Assembly (NCBI RefSeq): GCF_002591895.1
Contig: NZ_NISX01000001.1
Coordinates: forward strand, 203,431-267,430
Origin: Lacimicrobium alkaliphilum
GTDB taxonomy: Bacteria > Pseudomonadota > Gammaproteobacteria > Enterobacterales > Alteromonadaceae
DNA length: 64,000 nucleotides
Reading direction: 5' to 3'
Shown here: piece after piece, positions 51,058 through 59,745 of the stretch
Layout: each line of letters starts with the position of its first letter
Numbering within the stretch: the first letter of the stretch is position 1
Made by a program: the position numbers and the translations under genes
Notes under the pieces: model-generated
Database searches by the model: none
Told to the model about the DNA's origin: nothing
Seen by the model: only the letters and a program-made list of their open reading frames with translations

Positions 51058-52065
51058 CTAATAATTATTCCCGTTTTTAACTAAATCAAAGACCTGTCGC
51101 TGAATTTTAACCAGGTACGGATCCAACAACTTTGATTTGTTCCAGCTCTGCTGTAATGGCACTTCTACGAGTTGCTGGTTGCGCTCGCCAATCATGATAC
51201 CGCTCTTTCCCGCTATCATGGCTTCGACGGCATAGGCGCCAAGTTTGGATGCCAGCATACGATCAAGACTGACTGGGGAGCCCCCTCTTTGTACATGTCC
51301 GAGGATCACCGGGCGGCATTCGATACCTGTGCGTGTTTGTAGTTCGTTAGCCAGATCTGTCGCACCACCTGGCCAGATATTCTCCGACATCACCATGATA
51401 TAGCTACATTTTCCGCGAATTTTTTGTGCACGCCTGATATGGTCAGCGAGCTCCTGAGGGTCAGGGAGCCCATCAGGGTAAAGTTCCGGTAACAAAACTT
51501 GTTCTGCGCCTGAGCAGACTCCCGCACTGAGCCCGATAAAGCCGGCATGCCTGCCCATCACTTCAATTAAAAAAATGCGTTCAAAAGCATCCGCAGTGTC
51601 ACGAACTTTGTCGATACTCTCCAGTGCAGTATCTATTGCAGTGTAATATCCGATAGTGGCGTCAGTGCCATTAATATCATTATCTATAGTGCCCGGCAGA
51701 CCAATAATATTGCCTTGCCAATACCTGGATAAGTGTTCAGCACCACGAAAAGACCCATCGCCGCCAATAATGATCAGACCATCCACTTTTGCTTCGTTAA
51801 GGTTGCGTGCTGCAAGTTGTGCTCCTTCCTGGGTCGTAAAAGGCTGACAACGTGCACTTTTAAGAATGGTTCCACCGCGTTGAATGATATTGTATACATC
51901 TTCTGTATCCAGATGGCGATACTCCTGCTCCAGTAACCCATTGAAGCCGTGGCGGTATCCCAGTGGCTGAACATCAAAATAATGGCTTGCGAGGACGATA
52001 GCCCTGATCGCAGCATTCATCCCCGGGGCATCACCACCAGAGGTTAATAATGCTAGACGCTTCAT
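51058..52065 (-). CDS. pfkA: ATP-dependent 6-phosphofructokinase
   Basis: A 335-residue glycolytic enzyme that phosphorylates fructose 6-phosphate. TSGGDAPGMNA is at the start. GGDGS keeps Gly104 and PGTIDND has Gly125 rather than Lys, which indicates ATP rather than pyrophosphate as donor. The catalytic Asp is in TIDNDI. MGRHAGFIG and HVQRGG complete the site. It is a lone gene, divergent from the DUF6279 lipoprotein gene. Confidence 0.96.
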   Translation of the reverse strand: MKRLALLTSGGDAPGMNAAIRAIVLASHYFDVQPLGYRHGFNGLLEQEYRHLDTEDVYNIIQRGGTILKSARCQPFTTQEGAQLAARNLNEAKVDGLIIIGGDGSFRGAEHLSRYWQGNIIGLPGTIDNDINGTDATIGYYTAIDTALESIDKVRDTADAFERIFLIEVMGRHAGFIGLSAGVCSGAEQVLLPELYPDGLPDPQELADHIRRAQKIRGKCSYIMVMSENIWPGGATDLANELQTRTGIECRPVILGHVQRGGSPVSLDRMLASKLGAYAVEAMIAGKSGIMIGERNQQLVEVPLQQSWNKSKLLDPYLVKIQRQVFDLVKNGNNY

Positions 52066-52205
52066 CTGCTCTCCTTATAGACAAAATCGCGGGTCTTAAT
52101 GTGTATTTTTAACCTGAGCCCAAACGGGAGCTGGGTAGATAGCGATCAAATCTTTATCTCTGAAGGTATAAGATAACAGGCAAGGTCCAATATCGGGTAG
52201 TGATG

Positions 52206-53036
52206 ATGAAAAAGATTCTGGTAAGCATCGTTTTTGCTGCGTGTTTAAGTGGGTGCTCAGCAGGTTTTATGTATAACAACCTCGACTGGTTGGTGCACTG
52301 GTATATTGATGACTATGTGGAACTGAATTCAGAACAAAAAAGTGCATTTGATCGCTACATGAAAAACTGGCTGACCTGGCATCGCAGTCAGGAATTAGTT
52401 ATCTATCGGGACCATTTGTCTGAGCTCAGACAGAGGATAGATAAAACGCCGTTAACACAACAACAATGGCTGAATGAGTTTGAAAGGGCGCGTGTTCATT
52501 GGTTTCGTTTATTAGATGAACTCGATGAGGACATCAGTGACCTCTCGCTGAAACTCACTGACGATCAGCTTGTATCAATTTTTGACGAACTGGAACAACA
52601 AAATCAGAAAAGAGAAAAACGTCGCCAGAACCGGGATAAGAACTGGCGACTGGATAACCTTAAAGAGGATGTTGTGCGGTGGACAGGTCCATTGTCTGAA
52701 CCACAGGAACAGATGCTCAAAGTATACTCAGGACAATTGAAAGAGAATTTTGAGGACTGGATGCAATACCGGCGAAAATGGCAATCTGAGGCGAAGAATG
52801 TGCTTATGAACAGGAAGAATACGGACCAGTGGCGACAGGCCATGAGCAGTATTTTACTGAACCCGGATCAGTTCAGACACCCACAATACCGACAGAAATC
52901 CGACCATAATCGCCATATTTATGCCACGATGCTGGCGGAATTGCATGCCAGTCTGAGTGCACAGCAGAAGTCCCATTTACACAATGAAATCGGAGAGCTG
53001 ATCGAAGATCTGAATGACCTGGTGGATGATACATGA
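52206..53036 (+). CDS. DUF6279-type lipoprotein
   Basis: A 276-residue protein with lipobox ACLSGCS at about residues 10-16. The rest is almost all helical and highly charged (QNQKREKRRQNRDKNW), consistent with the DUF6279 family, function unknown. SAGFMYNNLDWLVHWYIDDYVELNSEQ is the conserved opening. Three starts (GTG 52200, ATG 52203, ATG 52206) are possible; I took the last. It overlaps lhgO by ATGA. Confidence 0.8.
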   Translation: MKKILVSIVFAACLSGCSAGFMYNNLDWLVHWYIDDYVELNSEQKSAFDRYMKNWLTWHRSQELVIYRDHLSELRQRIDKTPLTQQQWLNEFERARVHWFRLLDELDEDISDLSLKLTDDQLVSIFDELEQQNQKREKRRQNRDKNWRLDNLKEDVVRWTGPLSEPQEQMLKVYSGQLKENFEDWMQYRRKWQSEAKNVLMNRKNTDQWRQAMSSILLNPDQFRHPQYRQKSDHNRHIYATMLAELHASLSAQQKSHLHNEIGELIEDLNDLVDDT

Positions 53037-54229
53037 ATGGCTCAAAACACTTTCACCTGATCATTGCAGGGGCGGGAATCATTGGGGCTGCCACTGCCAG
53101 GGAATATCTTCTGCGATATCCGTCTCACCGCGTTCTGGTGGTTGAAAAAGAGTCGCAACCCGCCAAACACCAAAGCGGACGTAACTCCGGTGTTATCCAT
53201 GCCGGCGTTTACTATCAGCCAGCTAGTCTCAAAGCAAAATATTGCCGGGAGGGATTAGAGCAGACACTGAGTTTCTGCCGTCGTCATCAGTTGCCATATT
53301 TGCAATGTGGAAAATTGATTGTGGCGACCAGTGCCGAACAAAAACAACGTCTGGAAACCCTATATAGGCAATGTCTGGATAACGATCTCAACCCACAGAT
53401 GCTCAGTGCAAAAGAGCTACGAAAAAAGGAACCTGCCATAACAGGTCAGGCAGCCATGCATGTGGCACAAACGGGAATAACAGATTATGCGCTGTTGACC
53501 AGAACAATGTTGTTTCAGGCCGCTGAGTCCGGGGCCGAAATAGTGTTCAATAGTGAAGTGTCGGCTATTACAGAGACCGGTTCAGGTGTGAGTGTATTGG
53601 CTGGTAATCAGCAGTATCAAGCAGAAAAGTTCATAAATTGTAGCGGACTGTATGCCGATCAACTGATTCGGTTGCAAGGTATCAAAACCGATTTTCAGAT
53701 TATTCCGTTCAGAGGTGAATATTTCCGGCTTGCAGACAAACATAATCAACTCATCAGGCATCTTATTTACCCAGTCCCTGATCCTGCTTTACCATTTTTG
53801 GGCGTACACCTGACCCGGATGATTGATGGGGGCATCACGCTTGGGCCAAATGCGGTGTTGGCAATGGCGAAAGAAGGATACAGCCGGAGCAAGGTAGATA
53901 TTCAGGAGCTGAAACAAATTTTAACTTTCAGGGGGTGTTGGCTACTACTAAAACGATACTGGCGAAGTGGACTCCTGGAGCTATACAGCTCAATAAATAA
54001 ACAGGCATATTTACGTCGTGTTCAGGCGTATTGCCCTGAGATTCGCAGAGCAGATTTGCTGCCTTATCGCAGTGGTGTTCGGGCTCAGGCAGTAAATCTC
54101 AAAGGAGAGCTGGTACATGACTTTAAATTTGTGCAGACAGATTTTACCTTACACCTTGGCAATGCACCGTCTCCCGCAGCCACTTCTGCCATGCCGATTG
54201 CGCGGGCTATTGTGGATAAGCTTTCTTAA
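53033..54229 (+). CDS. lhgO: L-2-hydroxyglutarate oxidase
   Basis: A 398-residue FAD-dependent oxidase/dehydrogenase that converts L-2-hydroxyglutarate to 2-oxoglutarate at the membrane. GAGIIGAATARE is the FAD motif. HQSGRNSGVIHAGVYYQPASLKAK is diagnostic of LhgO/L2HGDH. PYRSGVRAQ lies near the C-terminus. It is coupled to the DUF6279 gene by an ATGA overlap. Unlike in E. coli, no csiD or gab genes are present beside it. Confidence 0.93.
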   Translation: MNGSKHFHLIIAGAGIIGAATAREYLLRYPSHRVLVVEKESQPAKHQSGRNSGVIHAGVYYQPASLKAKYCREGLEQTLSFCRRHQLPYLQCGKLIVATSAEQKQRLETLYRQCLDNDLNPQMLSAKELRKKEPAITGQAAMHVAQTGITDYALLTRTMLFQAAESGAEIVFNSEVSAITETGSGVSVLAGNQQYQAEKFINCSGLYADQLIRLQGIKTDFQIIPFRGEYFRLADKHNQLIRHLIYPVPDPALPFLGVHLTRMIDGGITLGPNAVLAMAKEGYSRSKVDIQELKQILTFRGCWLLLKRYWRSGLLELYSSINKQAYLRRVQAYCPEIRRADLLPYRSGVRAQAVNLKGELVHDFKFVQTDFTLHLGNAPSPAATSAMPIARAIVDKLS

Positions 54230-54323
54230 AAGTAGAAAGGTTTTGTGATTTTATTATGATTTTTATCCGAATAAATTGCTGATTAAATGGATGTCATCAA
54301 ATTGAGATAGCAGGAGCAAACAG

Positions 54324-55280
54324 ATGGGGTTATTAGTAGAAGGTGAGTGGAAAGATAAATGGTATGACACTGAAAAATCTGGTGGCCGTTTTGAGCGGGA
54401 GTCATCGGGCTTCAGAAATACTATTTCAAACCAGAAAGGGAGTGAGTATCAACCCGAATCGGGCCGTTATCACTTATACGTTTCTCTGGCCTGTCCATGG
54501 GCGCACCGGACTCTGATATTCAGGAAGCTTAAAGGCCTTGAGTCTCATATTAGCGTTTCTGTAGTCAGCCCCGACATGCTGGAAAATGGCTGGGAATTTG
54601 GCGGATATGAAGATGCCACGGAAGACCATTTGTATGGACTGGACTATATGCATCAGTTGTACACCAAAGCCGATCCTGAATACAGCGGCAGGGTGACGGT
54701 GCCGGTTCTTTGGGACAAAAACAGCCAGAGTATTGTCAATAATGAATCCGCAGAGATTATTCGTATATTTAACACTGCGTTTAATGATCTGACCGGCAAT
54801 ACACTGGATTTCTATCCTGCTGCGCTAAGCAAACAAATAGATGGGATGAATAAAGGGGTCTATGACAAGATTAACAATGGTGTCTATAAGGCGGGTTTTG
54901 CTACGACTCAACAGGCCTATGAGGAAGCGGTAACTGAACTGTTTGCGGAGTTGGATCGACTGGATCAGCATCTTGCCGATCACCGTTATCTGATCGGAAA
55001 GCAGATAACTGAAGCGGACTGGCGGCTGTTTACCACTCTGATTCGCTTTGATGCCGTCTATGTAGGCCATTTTAAATGTAATCATCAGCGCATTGAAGAT
55101 TATGCCAATCTCAGTGGTTACCTTCGTGAGCTTTATCAATATCCCGGGGTGAAAGAGACGATCAATCTCAACCATATCAAACGACACTACTATTTCAGTC
55201 ATAAGAATATTAACCCGACTCAGGTCATCCCCAGCGGGCCGAGACTGAATCTGGAAAGGGCCCATGGCAGAGGAGCGTAG
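54324..55280 (+). CDS. yqjG: Glutathionyl-hydroquinone reductase (YqjG/ECM4 type)
   Basis: A 318-residue Xi-class glutathione transferase that reduces glutathionyl-hydroquinones. The active-site motif is CPWAHR with Cys57. WDKNSQSIVNNES is the glutathione-binding loop, and GHFKCNHQRIEDYANLSGYLRELYQ is family-typical. A GGAG site precedes the ATG. It is followed without a gap by the pirin gene, an association also seen in E. coli yqjG-yhaK. Confidence 0.95.
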   Translation: MGLLVEGEWKDKWYDTEKSGGRFERESSGFRNTISNQKGSEYQPESGRYHLYVSLACPWAHRTLIFRKLKGLESHISVSVVSPDMLENGWEFGGYEDATEDHLYGLDYMHQLYTKADPEYSGRVTVPVLWDKNSQSIVNNESAEIIRIFNTAFNDLTGNTLDFYPAALSKQIDGMNKGVYDKINNGVYKAGFATTQQAYEEAVTELFAELDRLDQHLADHRYLIGKQITEADWRLFTTLIRFDAVYVGHFKCNHQRIEDYANLSGYLRELYQYPGVKETINLNHIKRHYYFSHKNINPTQVIPSGPRLNLERAHGRGA

Positions 55281-55281
55281 C

Positions 55282-56115
55282 ATGGATCGACAAATTATCC
55301 GAAAAGTACGTGGGGTTCAAACCAGCGATGGTGCCGGAGTGGCGCTTACCCGAATTATCGGACAGCCGGGGTTGCCCCGACTCGATCCCTTCCTGATGCT
55401 GGATGAGTTTGGTTCAGAACGCCCTGATGACTATCTGGCTGGTTTTCCGCCACATCCGCACCGTGGTTTTCAGACGGTGACTTACATGCTGCAGGGTAAG
55501 ATGGGACACAAAGACTCAGTGGGTAACGAGGGCGTCATTGAATCTGGCGGACTGCAATGGATGAATGCCGGCAGCGGTATAATTCATGAAGAGATGCCAC
55601 AACAAACAGAGGGCTTGCTCAGAGGCTTTCAGCTATGGGTAAATCTTCCTGCCAGTGAGAAAATGTCGGCGCCGGCCTATCAGGATATTCCGGCCAGTAA
55701 GGTACCGGAGTTCAGCCTCCAGGATGGCATTAAAGTGCGTTTACTGGCAGGAAATCTGAACCAACATCAGGGGCCAGTGACAACGCAGGCTGTCTCGCCA
55801 TTGTTTCTGGACCTTCAGGCCGTTACACCGGGTAATGTTTGCATACCGGTTGAACGTGGACACAATGCATTTGTGTATTGCTACCAGGGAAATGTTCAAT
55901 CAGGCGGTCAATCATTGAGTCAGGGGGAACTGGGTGTATTGGGGGAGGGGAACACCCTGTCGATGTCATTGCAGGCAGACTCCCGTCTGATCCTGGTTGC
56001 TGCCCTTCCCATCGGTGAACCAGTGGTTCAGTACGGCCCTTTTGTTATGAATAGTCAGGAGCAAATTAATCAGGCCCTGCAAGACTATCAGCAGGGCACT
56101 TTGGTAAGGAAGTAA
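55282..56115 (+). CDS. Pirin family protein (YhaK/YhhW-like)
   Basis: A 277-residue cupin protein. HPHRGFQTVTYML and GLQWMNAGSGIIHEEM provide the conserved His and Glu metal ligands of the N-terminal cupin. Bacterial pirins can show quercetinase activity; the role here is unknown. The ATG at 55282 follows an AGGAG site. An ATG at 55264 would overlap yqjG. It is co-transcribed with yqjG. Confidence 0.92.
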   Translation: MDRQIIRKVRGVQTSDGAGVALTRIIGQPGLPRLDPFLMLDEFGSERPDDYLAGFPPHPHRGFQTVTYMLQGKMGHKDSVGNEGVIESGGLQWMNAGSGIIHEEMPQQTEGLLRGFQLWVNLPASEKMSAPAYQDIPASKVPEFSLQDGIKVRLLAGNLNQHQGPVTTQAVSPLFLDLQAVTPGNVCIPVERGHNAFVYCYQGNVQSGGQSLSQGELGVLGEGNTLSMSLQADSRLILVAALPIGEPVVQYGPFVMNSQEQINQALQDYQQGTLVRK

Positions 56116-56154
56116 CAGTTAATGTTATGAAGTCTGGCCGCTTTTGATGGGCGG

Positions 56155-56439
56155 CTATTCTTTTTTGGTAGCCTTACTCTCACCAATAGGGGTTTCATTA
56201 CCCTTACAGATCGTGTCGTACTGATCCCGATAGTATCTCAGATCCAGACAGGCTTCTTCGTAACGTTTTCTGGCGGTGAGTGCTTGTTGCGGGTGGTTTT
56301 TATTCATCATAATTTTTCGCCACTCGGCGCATTGCTGTTCCTGCTGTTTGACTTCAAGAATCTTTTCGCAAGGGTTGTCTGTGCTGCTGCATGCATGTAG
56401 CAATGGCAGTAAAAAAGTCACAGCGAGAAGAGGTTTCAT
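56155..56439 (-). CDS. Small lipoprotein of unknown function, coupled to a REC-TPR regulator
   Basis: A 94-residue protein with lipobox LLHAC at about residues 13-17 and three further cysteines. The rest is charged and mostly helical. I do not recognise a family. It starts inside the stop codon of the upstream REC-TPR gene (ATGA), implying translational coupling. It ends convergently with the pirin gene. Confidence 0.7.
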   Translation of the reverse strand: MKPLLAVTFLLPLLHACSSTDNPCEKILEVKQQEQQCAEWRKIMMNKNHPQQALTARKRYEEACLDLRYYRDQYDTICKGNETPIGESKATKKE

Positions 56440-58088
56440 GTGCGCTCCAGGAGGTTTATGACATCATCCCTGATGTTATTGAATTTCGCTTGATGAGTAT
56501 CAGATAATCTCATAGCATCAAGCATTCTGAATGTCTGTCGGCATTTTACCATTAATTCCGCATCGGTCCTGCCCACCTTTTCCTGCAATTTTAGCAGGCA
56601 TTGCAATAAGTTGATTGCAACACCCGTATTCATGGGGGCCAATTCCTGAGCAGAGGAAAAAGCATCATAGGCTCCCTGGTACTGGCCCTGAGAATATTTC
56701 TTAAGCCCTTCCCGGTTATGCTTGTTATATTGTTGTTTTACCTTATTGGTTCGATCTTCTGTTTTATTGATCAGATACTTCAGGTTGGCGTCAATCCGGA
56801 CATCACTCTGTTTGAGTTCAGCCAGTAAATCCGCTAATTCTTCAAATTCGCCCAGATCACACATCAAATCGATAGAATCAGGGGCCATTGTCATTGGGTA
56901 GTGTTCGAACTTACTGCGTAACTGATACTGGGTTTCGTTGAGCAGGCGTTTGGCTTCGATCAGTTTACCGTCAATATAATTGATTCGTGCTCCCACAAGA
57001 TCTTCATATACTGCGTAGTCAAAGGTTTCCTTTGTACGGGTTAATAACTCGTCACTTCGGTTGCGTTGCAAAACTAACATGGCTTCTTGCTGGAACTTAT
57101 TTTTCTGGCGTTTATCTTCGGCTTTTTCTGCAGCGTCCAGAATGCTTCGTACATAGTTACACAGATGCAATACGCTGCGATGAGCGGACTTCTTACTCTG
57201 CTCCAGTATGGCCTGGCAACAATTTTTGGCCATTTCATAATCACCTGCCAACCTGGCGATCTCACAGCCCAGAAACTGTCGGGTTAAAGAGTAGGGTGCC
57301 ATAGCAAGGGCTTTTTTGATCGAATCCAGTGCTTCTTCAAGTGACTCAGTCTGCATATGAGCCTGAGCGAGCAGATCCAGACCATCCACCATAAACAAGC
57401 GCTGCATGCAGATTTTCCGGGCAAAAAACATGGCCTTTTTGGTGTTATTCATCAACAGATGGGTTCTGGCCAGCGCTATTGTTACCCAGGGAAGAGCTTT
57501 GGACTGTGACAGTGATTCAAGTAAGTTGAGGGCTTCTTCATAACGGTGCTCACGCCAGAGCAGGTCGGTGAGCACTGCAGCACAGGCGCGACTGTACTTT
57601 TTATGACTGCCTATAAGAGAGCGACAAGCTGAAATCGCACCGTCATTGTCACCATTCATAGCCTTATCGAAAACATGACGCAAGGAAATACGCTTGTGAT
57701 ACGCCTTGGCAATGCGATTGTGTAACTGAGCCTGTGAGAATGGCTTGATAATATAATCATCGGGCTGCTTTTCTATACTGCCCAATACCATAGGACGGTC
57801 ACTGTCAGCACTGACCATGATGTAGACCGTCGTCGGACGTATTAGCTTGCGGATCCGCAGCTCCTCAAGAAGCTGATATCCATTTTTCTTATCACTGCCT
57901 AAATGCAAATCAGAGATAATGATGTCAAACTTTTCATGCCGACAGGCTGCAATGGCAGATTCTCCGTTTTGCACTACCACCACAGACTGTGCGCCGAGGT
58001 TATTCATGATCCCCCGTAACAGGATCAGAAAAGGTCGCTGGTCGTCGACAACAAGAACACGTTTATTGTGGTAGGACAGGGTCGCCAT
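56436..58088 (-). CDS. Response regulator with REC domain and TPR-rich C-terminal region (second copy of this type)
   Basis: A 550-residue protein. The receiver domain (about 8-130) has DD at 15-16, phospho-acceptor Asp60 in IIISDLHLG, a Ser/Ala switch in VSADSD and Lys in YIIKPFS. A long helical TPR-like region follows (RYEEALNLLESLSQSK, SLEEALDSIKKALAMAPYS, YQGAYDAFSSAQELAPMN). There is no DNA-binding or enzymatic output domain. Domain layout and length match the protein at 24814-26478 closely, while sequence has diverged. It is coupled to the downstream small lipoprotein gene. Confidence 0.87.
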   Translation of the reverse strand: MATLSYHNKRVLVVDDQRPFLILLRGIMNNLGAQSVVVVQNGESAIAACRHEKFDIIISDLHLGSDKKNGYQLLEELRIRKLIRPTTVYIMVSADSDRPMVLGSIEKQPDDYIIKPFSQAQLHNRIAKAYHKRISLRHVFDKAMNGDNDGAISACRSLIGSHKKYSRACAAVLTDLLWREHRYEEALNLLESLSQSKALPWVTIALARTHLLMNNTKKAMFFARKICMQRLFMVDGLDLLAQAHMQTESLEEALDSIKKALAMAPYSLTRQFLGCEIARLAGDYEMAKNCCQAILEQSKKSAHRSVLHLCNYVRSILDAAEKAEDKRQKNKFQQEAMLVLQRNRSDELLTRTKETFDYAVYEDLVGARINYIDGKLIEAKRLLNETQYQLRSKFEHYPMTMAPDSIDLMCDLGEFEELADLLAELKQSDVRIDANLKYLINKTEDRTNKVKQQYNKHNREGLKKYSQGQYQGAYDAFSSAQELAPMNTGVAINLLQCLLKLQEKVGRTDAELMVKCRQTFRMLDAMRLSDTHQAKFNNIRDDVINLLERT

Positions 58089-58259
58089 GAAAAATGCAGC
58101 TACGTCTTTTTAAGATCAATCACTTGCACCATCTTCTTTGAATATGACGGTGAAAGCAAGGTTATAAAAACCAGAGTGGTACTGGCCACGCTCAGGTTAA
58201 GAATTTGGCGATTGTTACGATAACAACAGTGTATCTGGCATTGATAGTGATAATCGTAT

Positions 58260-58724
58260 ATGCAGCCCATTTATCTTGATCGTGAACTTAATGGCAGCCT
58301 GAATAAAGCGGCAAGCGGGGGCGCAGGGGCGACGTTTGCCTTAGTACTGGCTATGTTGCAGCAGGATCTGCTGGACAGGCCCCGATTGTCAGAGTCATCG
58401 AAGGAAGTACAACACACACCTGTACTGCCCGATAAAGCGCCTGAGATCCCCCTTAAAGCGGAATCACAGCATTGGCAATTTGAAGCGCAGCACGCCGGTT
58501 ATGTACACCAAAAGCAACTCACTTCCGCCAGATTATGGCATTGCCTGCATCCCGGTCCTTTATCGGTGTTTAACGATAGTAAAAGGCTGGATGATGATGT
58601 TGTAGAAAACACCAGCTGGTATTGTCGTGAGAAATTAAAAGGGACTAATAGTCAGCTTATCGAGACAGATGAAACCGGACTACTGGAGGTGATTGAAAAA
58701 GCCCGGGACTATCAGGCAGCCTGA
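58260..58724 (+). CDS. VC2046/SO_2500-like family protein
   Basis: A 154-residue soluble protein. The N-terminal LNKAASGGAGATFALVLAMLQQD resembles the start of the VC2046/SO_2500 family (PF11993), function unknown; the match is from memory and is moderate. A low-complexity linker with many Glu and Pro follows (about 45-75), then a more ordered end. No clear ribosome site precedes the ATG. Confidence 0.6.
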   Translation: MQPIYLDRELNGSLNKAASGGAGATFALVLAMLQQDLLDRPRLSESSKEVQHTPVLPDKAPEIPLKAESQHWQFEAQHAGYVHQKQLTSARLWHCLHPGPLSVFNDSKRLDDDVVENTSWYCREKLKGTNSQLIETDETGLLEVIEKARDYQAA

Positions 58725-58737
58725 TTGCCAAGGCCTG

Positions 58738-59220
58738 TCATGCGCCGCAACAATGTTTGGCTTTGCGACCGCTACCACATAAACAGGGTTGATTTCGCTT
58801 CCATTTCACTGGTCCGGAATCTGCCATGATCTCGCCCTGTTCGTACAACCAACGGCCATCTGTCTGACAAAACTCAGAGTACTCATGGTGTTTTATCAAT
58901 TTTTTCTGACGGCCAGCCAGGTCGACAGCGTAGGCACAAAACTCTACTGTAGCGCTGTTGGATGAAATGTTCTGGCTTTTTATCACATCCAGTCTGAGCC
59001 ATTTGGTAGCCGCTAAATCTTGTTCCAGCTCCTCGCGACTGGCTTTTGCCGGCAACAGGGTTTGCGTCATAACCAGGTAATCTACATGGCCCCGGGCAAA
59101 CGCCGTGTAGCGAGAGCGCATAAGTTGCTCTGCAGTATCAGCCTGGCTCTCACCACGATGCAGGGCGCCACAACAATCCTGATAATCCCGTTGTTCGCCA
59201 CAATCACAAAGATCTTTCAT
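58738..59220 (-). CDS. YchJ family protein with two SEC-C zinc motifs
   Basis: A 160-residue protein. N- and C-terminal SEC-C cysteine clusters read CDCGEQRDYQDCC and CLCGSGRKAKHCC. Between them lies a NTF2-like domain with LMRSRYTAFARGHVDYL and HHEYSEFCQTDGRWLY. E. coli YchJ (UPF0225) has the same architecture and length. Function unknown. It stands alone with no visible partner. Confidence 0.92.
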   Translation of the reverse strand: MKDLCDCGEQRDYQDCCGALHRGESQADTAEQLMRSRYTAFARGHVDYLVMTQTLLPAKASREELEQDLAATKWLRLDVIKSQNISSNSATVEFCAYAVDLAGRQKKLIKHHEYSEFCQTDGRWLYEQGEIMADSGPVKWKRNQPCLCGSGRKAKHCCGA

Positions 59221-59256
59221 TTCTGATAGACGTCTACAATGTTCATTACCGACATT

Positions 59257-59643
59257 CTACCATGGCCCGTAAACCAGAGTGTTGTTCTCTGCATTTTGGC
59301 GGTTCAGATTAACCAGTATTACATCCATCTGCTTACACAGCTGTAGCAGTCGTTTTCTGCGAACCTCATCGAGAACCAGATTCTCGACAAATATGGTACC
59401 GGCTTGTCCACCCACAATGAGTTTCTCCAGCCAGATAAAAGTTGTCTCTGCATCAGGGCGTGGCAGCGCAATCTTATGTCCGCCCTGGCGTTTAAAGCGT
59501 AACTGATTAGCTAGTAAATAGACCCATTTCTCACTCTGCTGGCGATGTTTGAGTATGCTGCACAATTGCGCACCCTGATAGACAGAGAGATCGACTAATC
59601 CCGCTTGCATGTGGTTTGTAGAGAGAGCCTTGATGACTTCCAT
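59257..59643 (-). CDS. SulA-like protein, candidate SOS-induced cell-division inhibitor
   Basis: A 128-residue protein from the ATG at 59643 (AAGG ribosome site). It resembles the central part of SulA: AGLVDLSVY corresponds to AGLISEVVY, followed by a QLCSILKHRQQSEKWVYLL segment like the SulA central helix-strand (QQSRWQLWL). A Gly/Thr-rich turn comes later (VGGQAGTIFVENL). It lacks the long SulA N-terminal leader. SulA blocks FtsZ polymerisation after DNA damage. The two LexA-like boxes immediately upstream strongly support an SOS gene. The identity with SulA itself is an inference; another SOS-regulated RecA-fold-like protein (ImuA type) is an alternative. Confidence 0.65.
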   Translation of the reverse strand: MEVIKALSTNHMQAGLVDLSVYQGAQLCSILKHRQQSEKWVYLLANQLRFKRQGGHKIALPRPDAETTFIWLEKLIVGGQAGTIFVENLVLDEVRRKRLLQLCKQMDVILVNLNRQNAENNTLVYGPW

Positions 59644-59652
59644 AGCATTACC

Positions 59653-59668
59653 TTGTTTATTTATACAG
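59653..59668 (-). promoter_or_regulatory. LexA-like box 1 (proximal)
   Basis: The sequence TTGT-N8-ACAG matches 7 of 8 fixed positions of the CTGT-N8-ACAG SOS box. It lies 10-25 bp before the SulA-like start. The -10-like TATAAA on the minus strand is inside it, so a bound repressor would block the promoter. Confidence 0.65.
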
Positions 59669-59688
59669 TGGTTGTGCAAACAGTAGTA

Positions 59689-59704
59689 CTGTATAAATAA
59701 ACAT
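59689..59704 (-). promoter_or_regulatory. LexA-like box 2 (distal)
   Basis: The sequence CTGT-N8-ACAT matches 7 of 8 fixed positions. Its core is a perfect 15-bp inverted copy of the proximal box (59655-59669 with 59688-59702), spaced 18 bp apart. Confidence 0.6.
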
Positions 59705-59745
59705 GCAAGTGTTTTTTTATTGTACGTTATCCAGGTGAGTCACAA

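Noticed and set aside
54825-55283. 152-residue ORF antisense to yqjG
   Set aside because: It overlaps yqjG completely and has no independent support.
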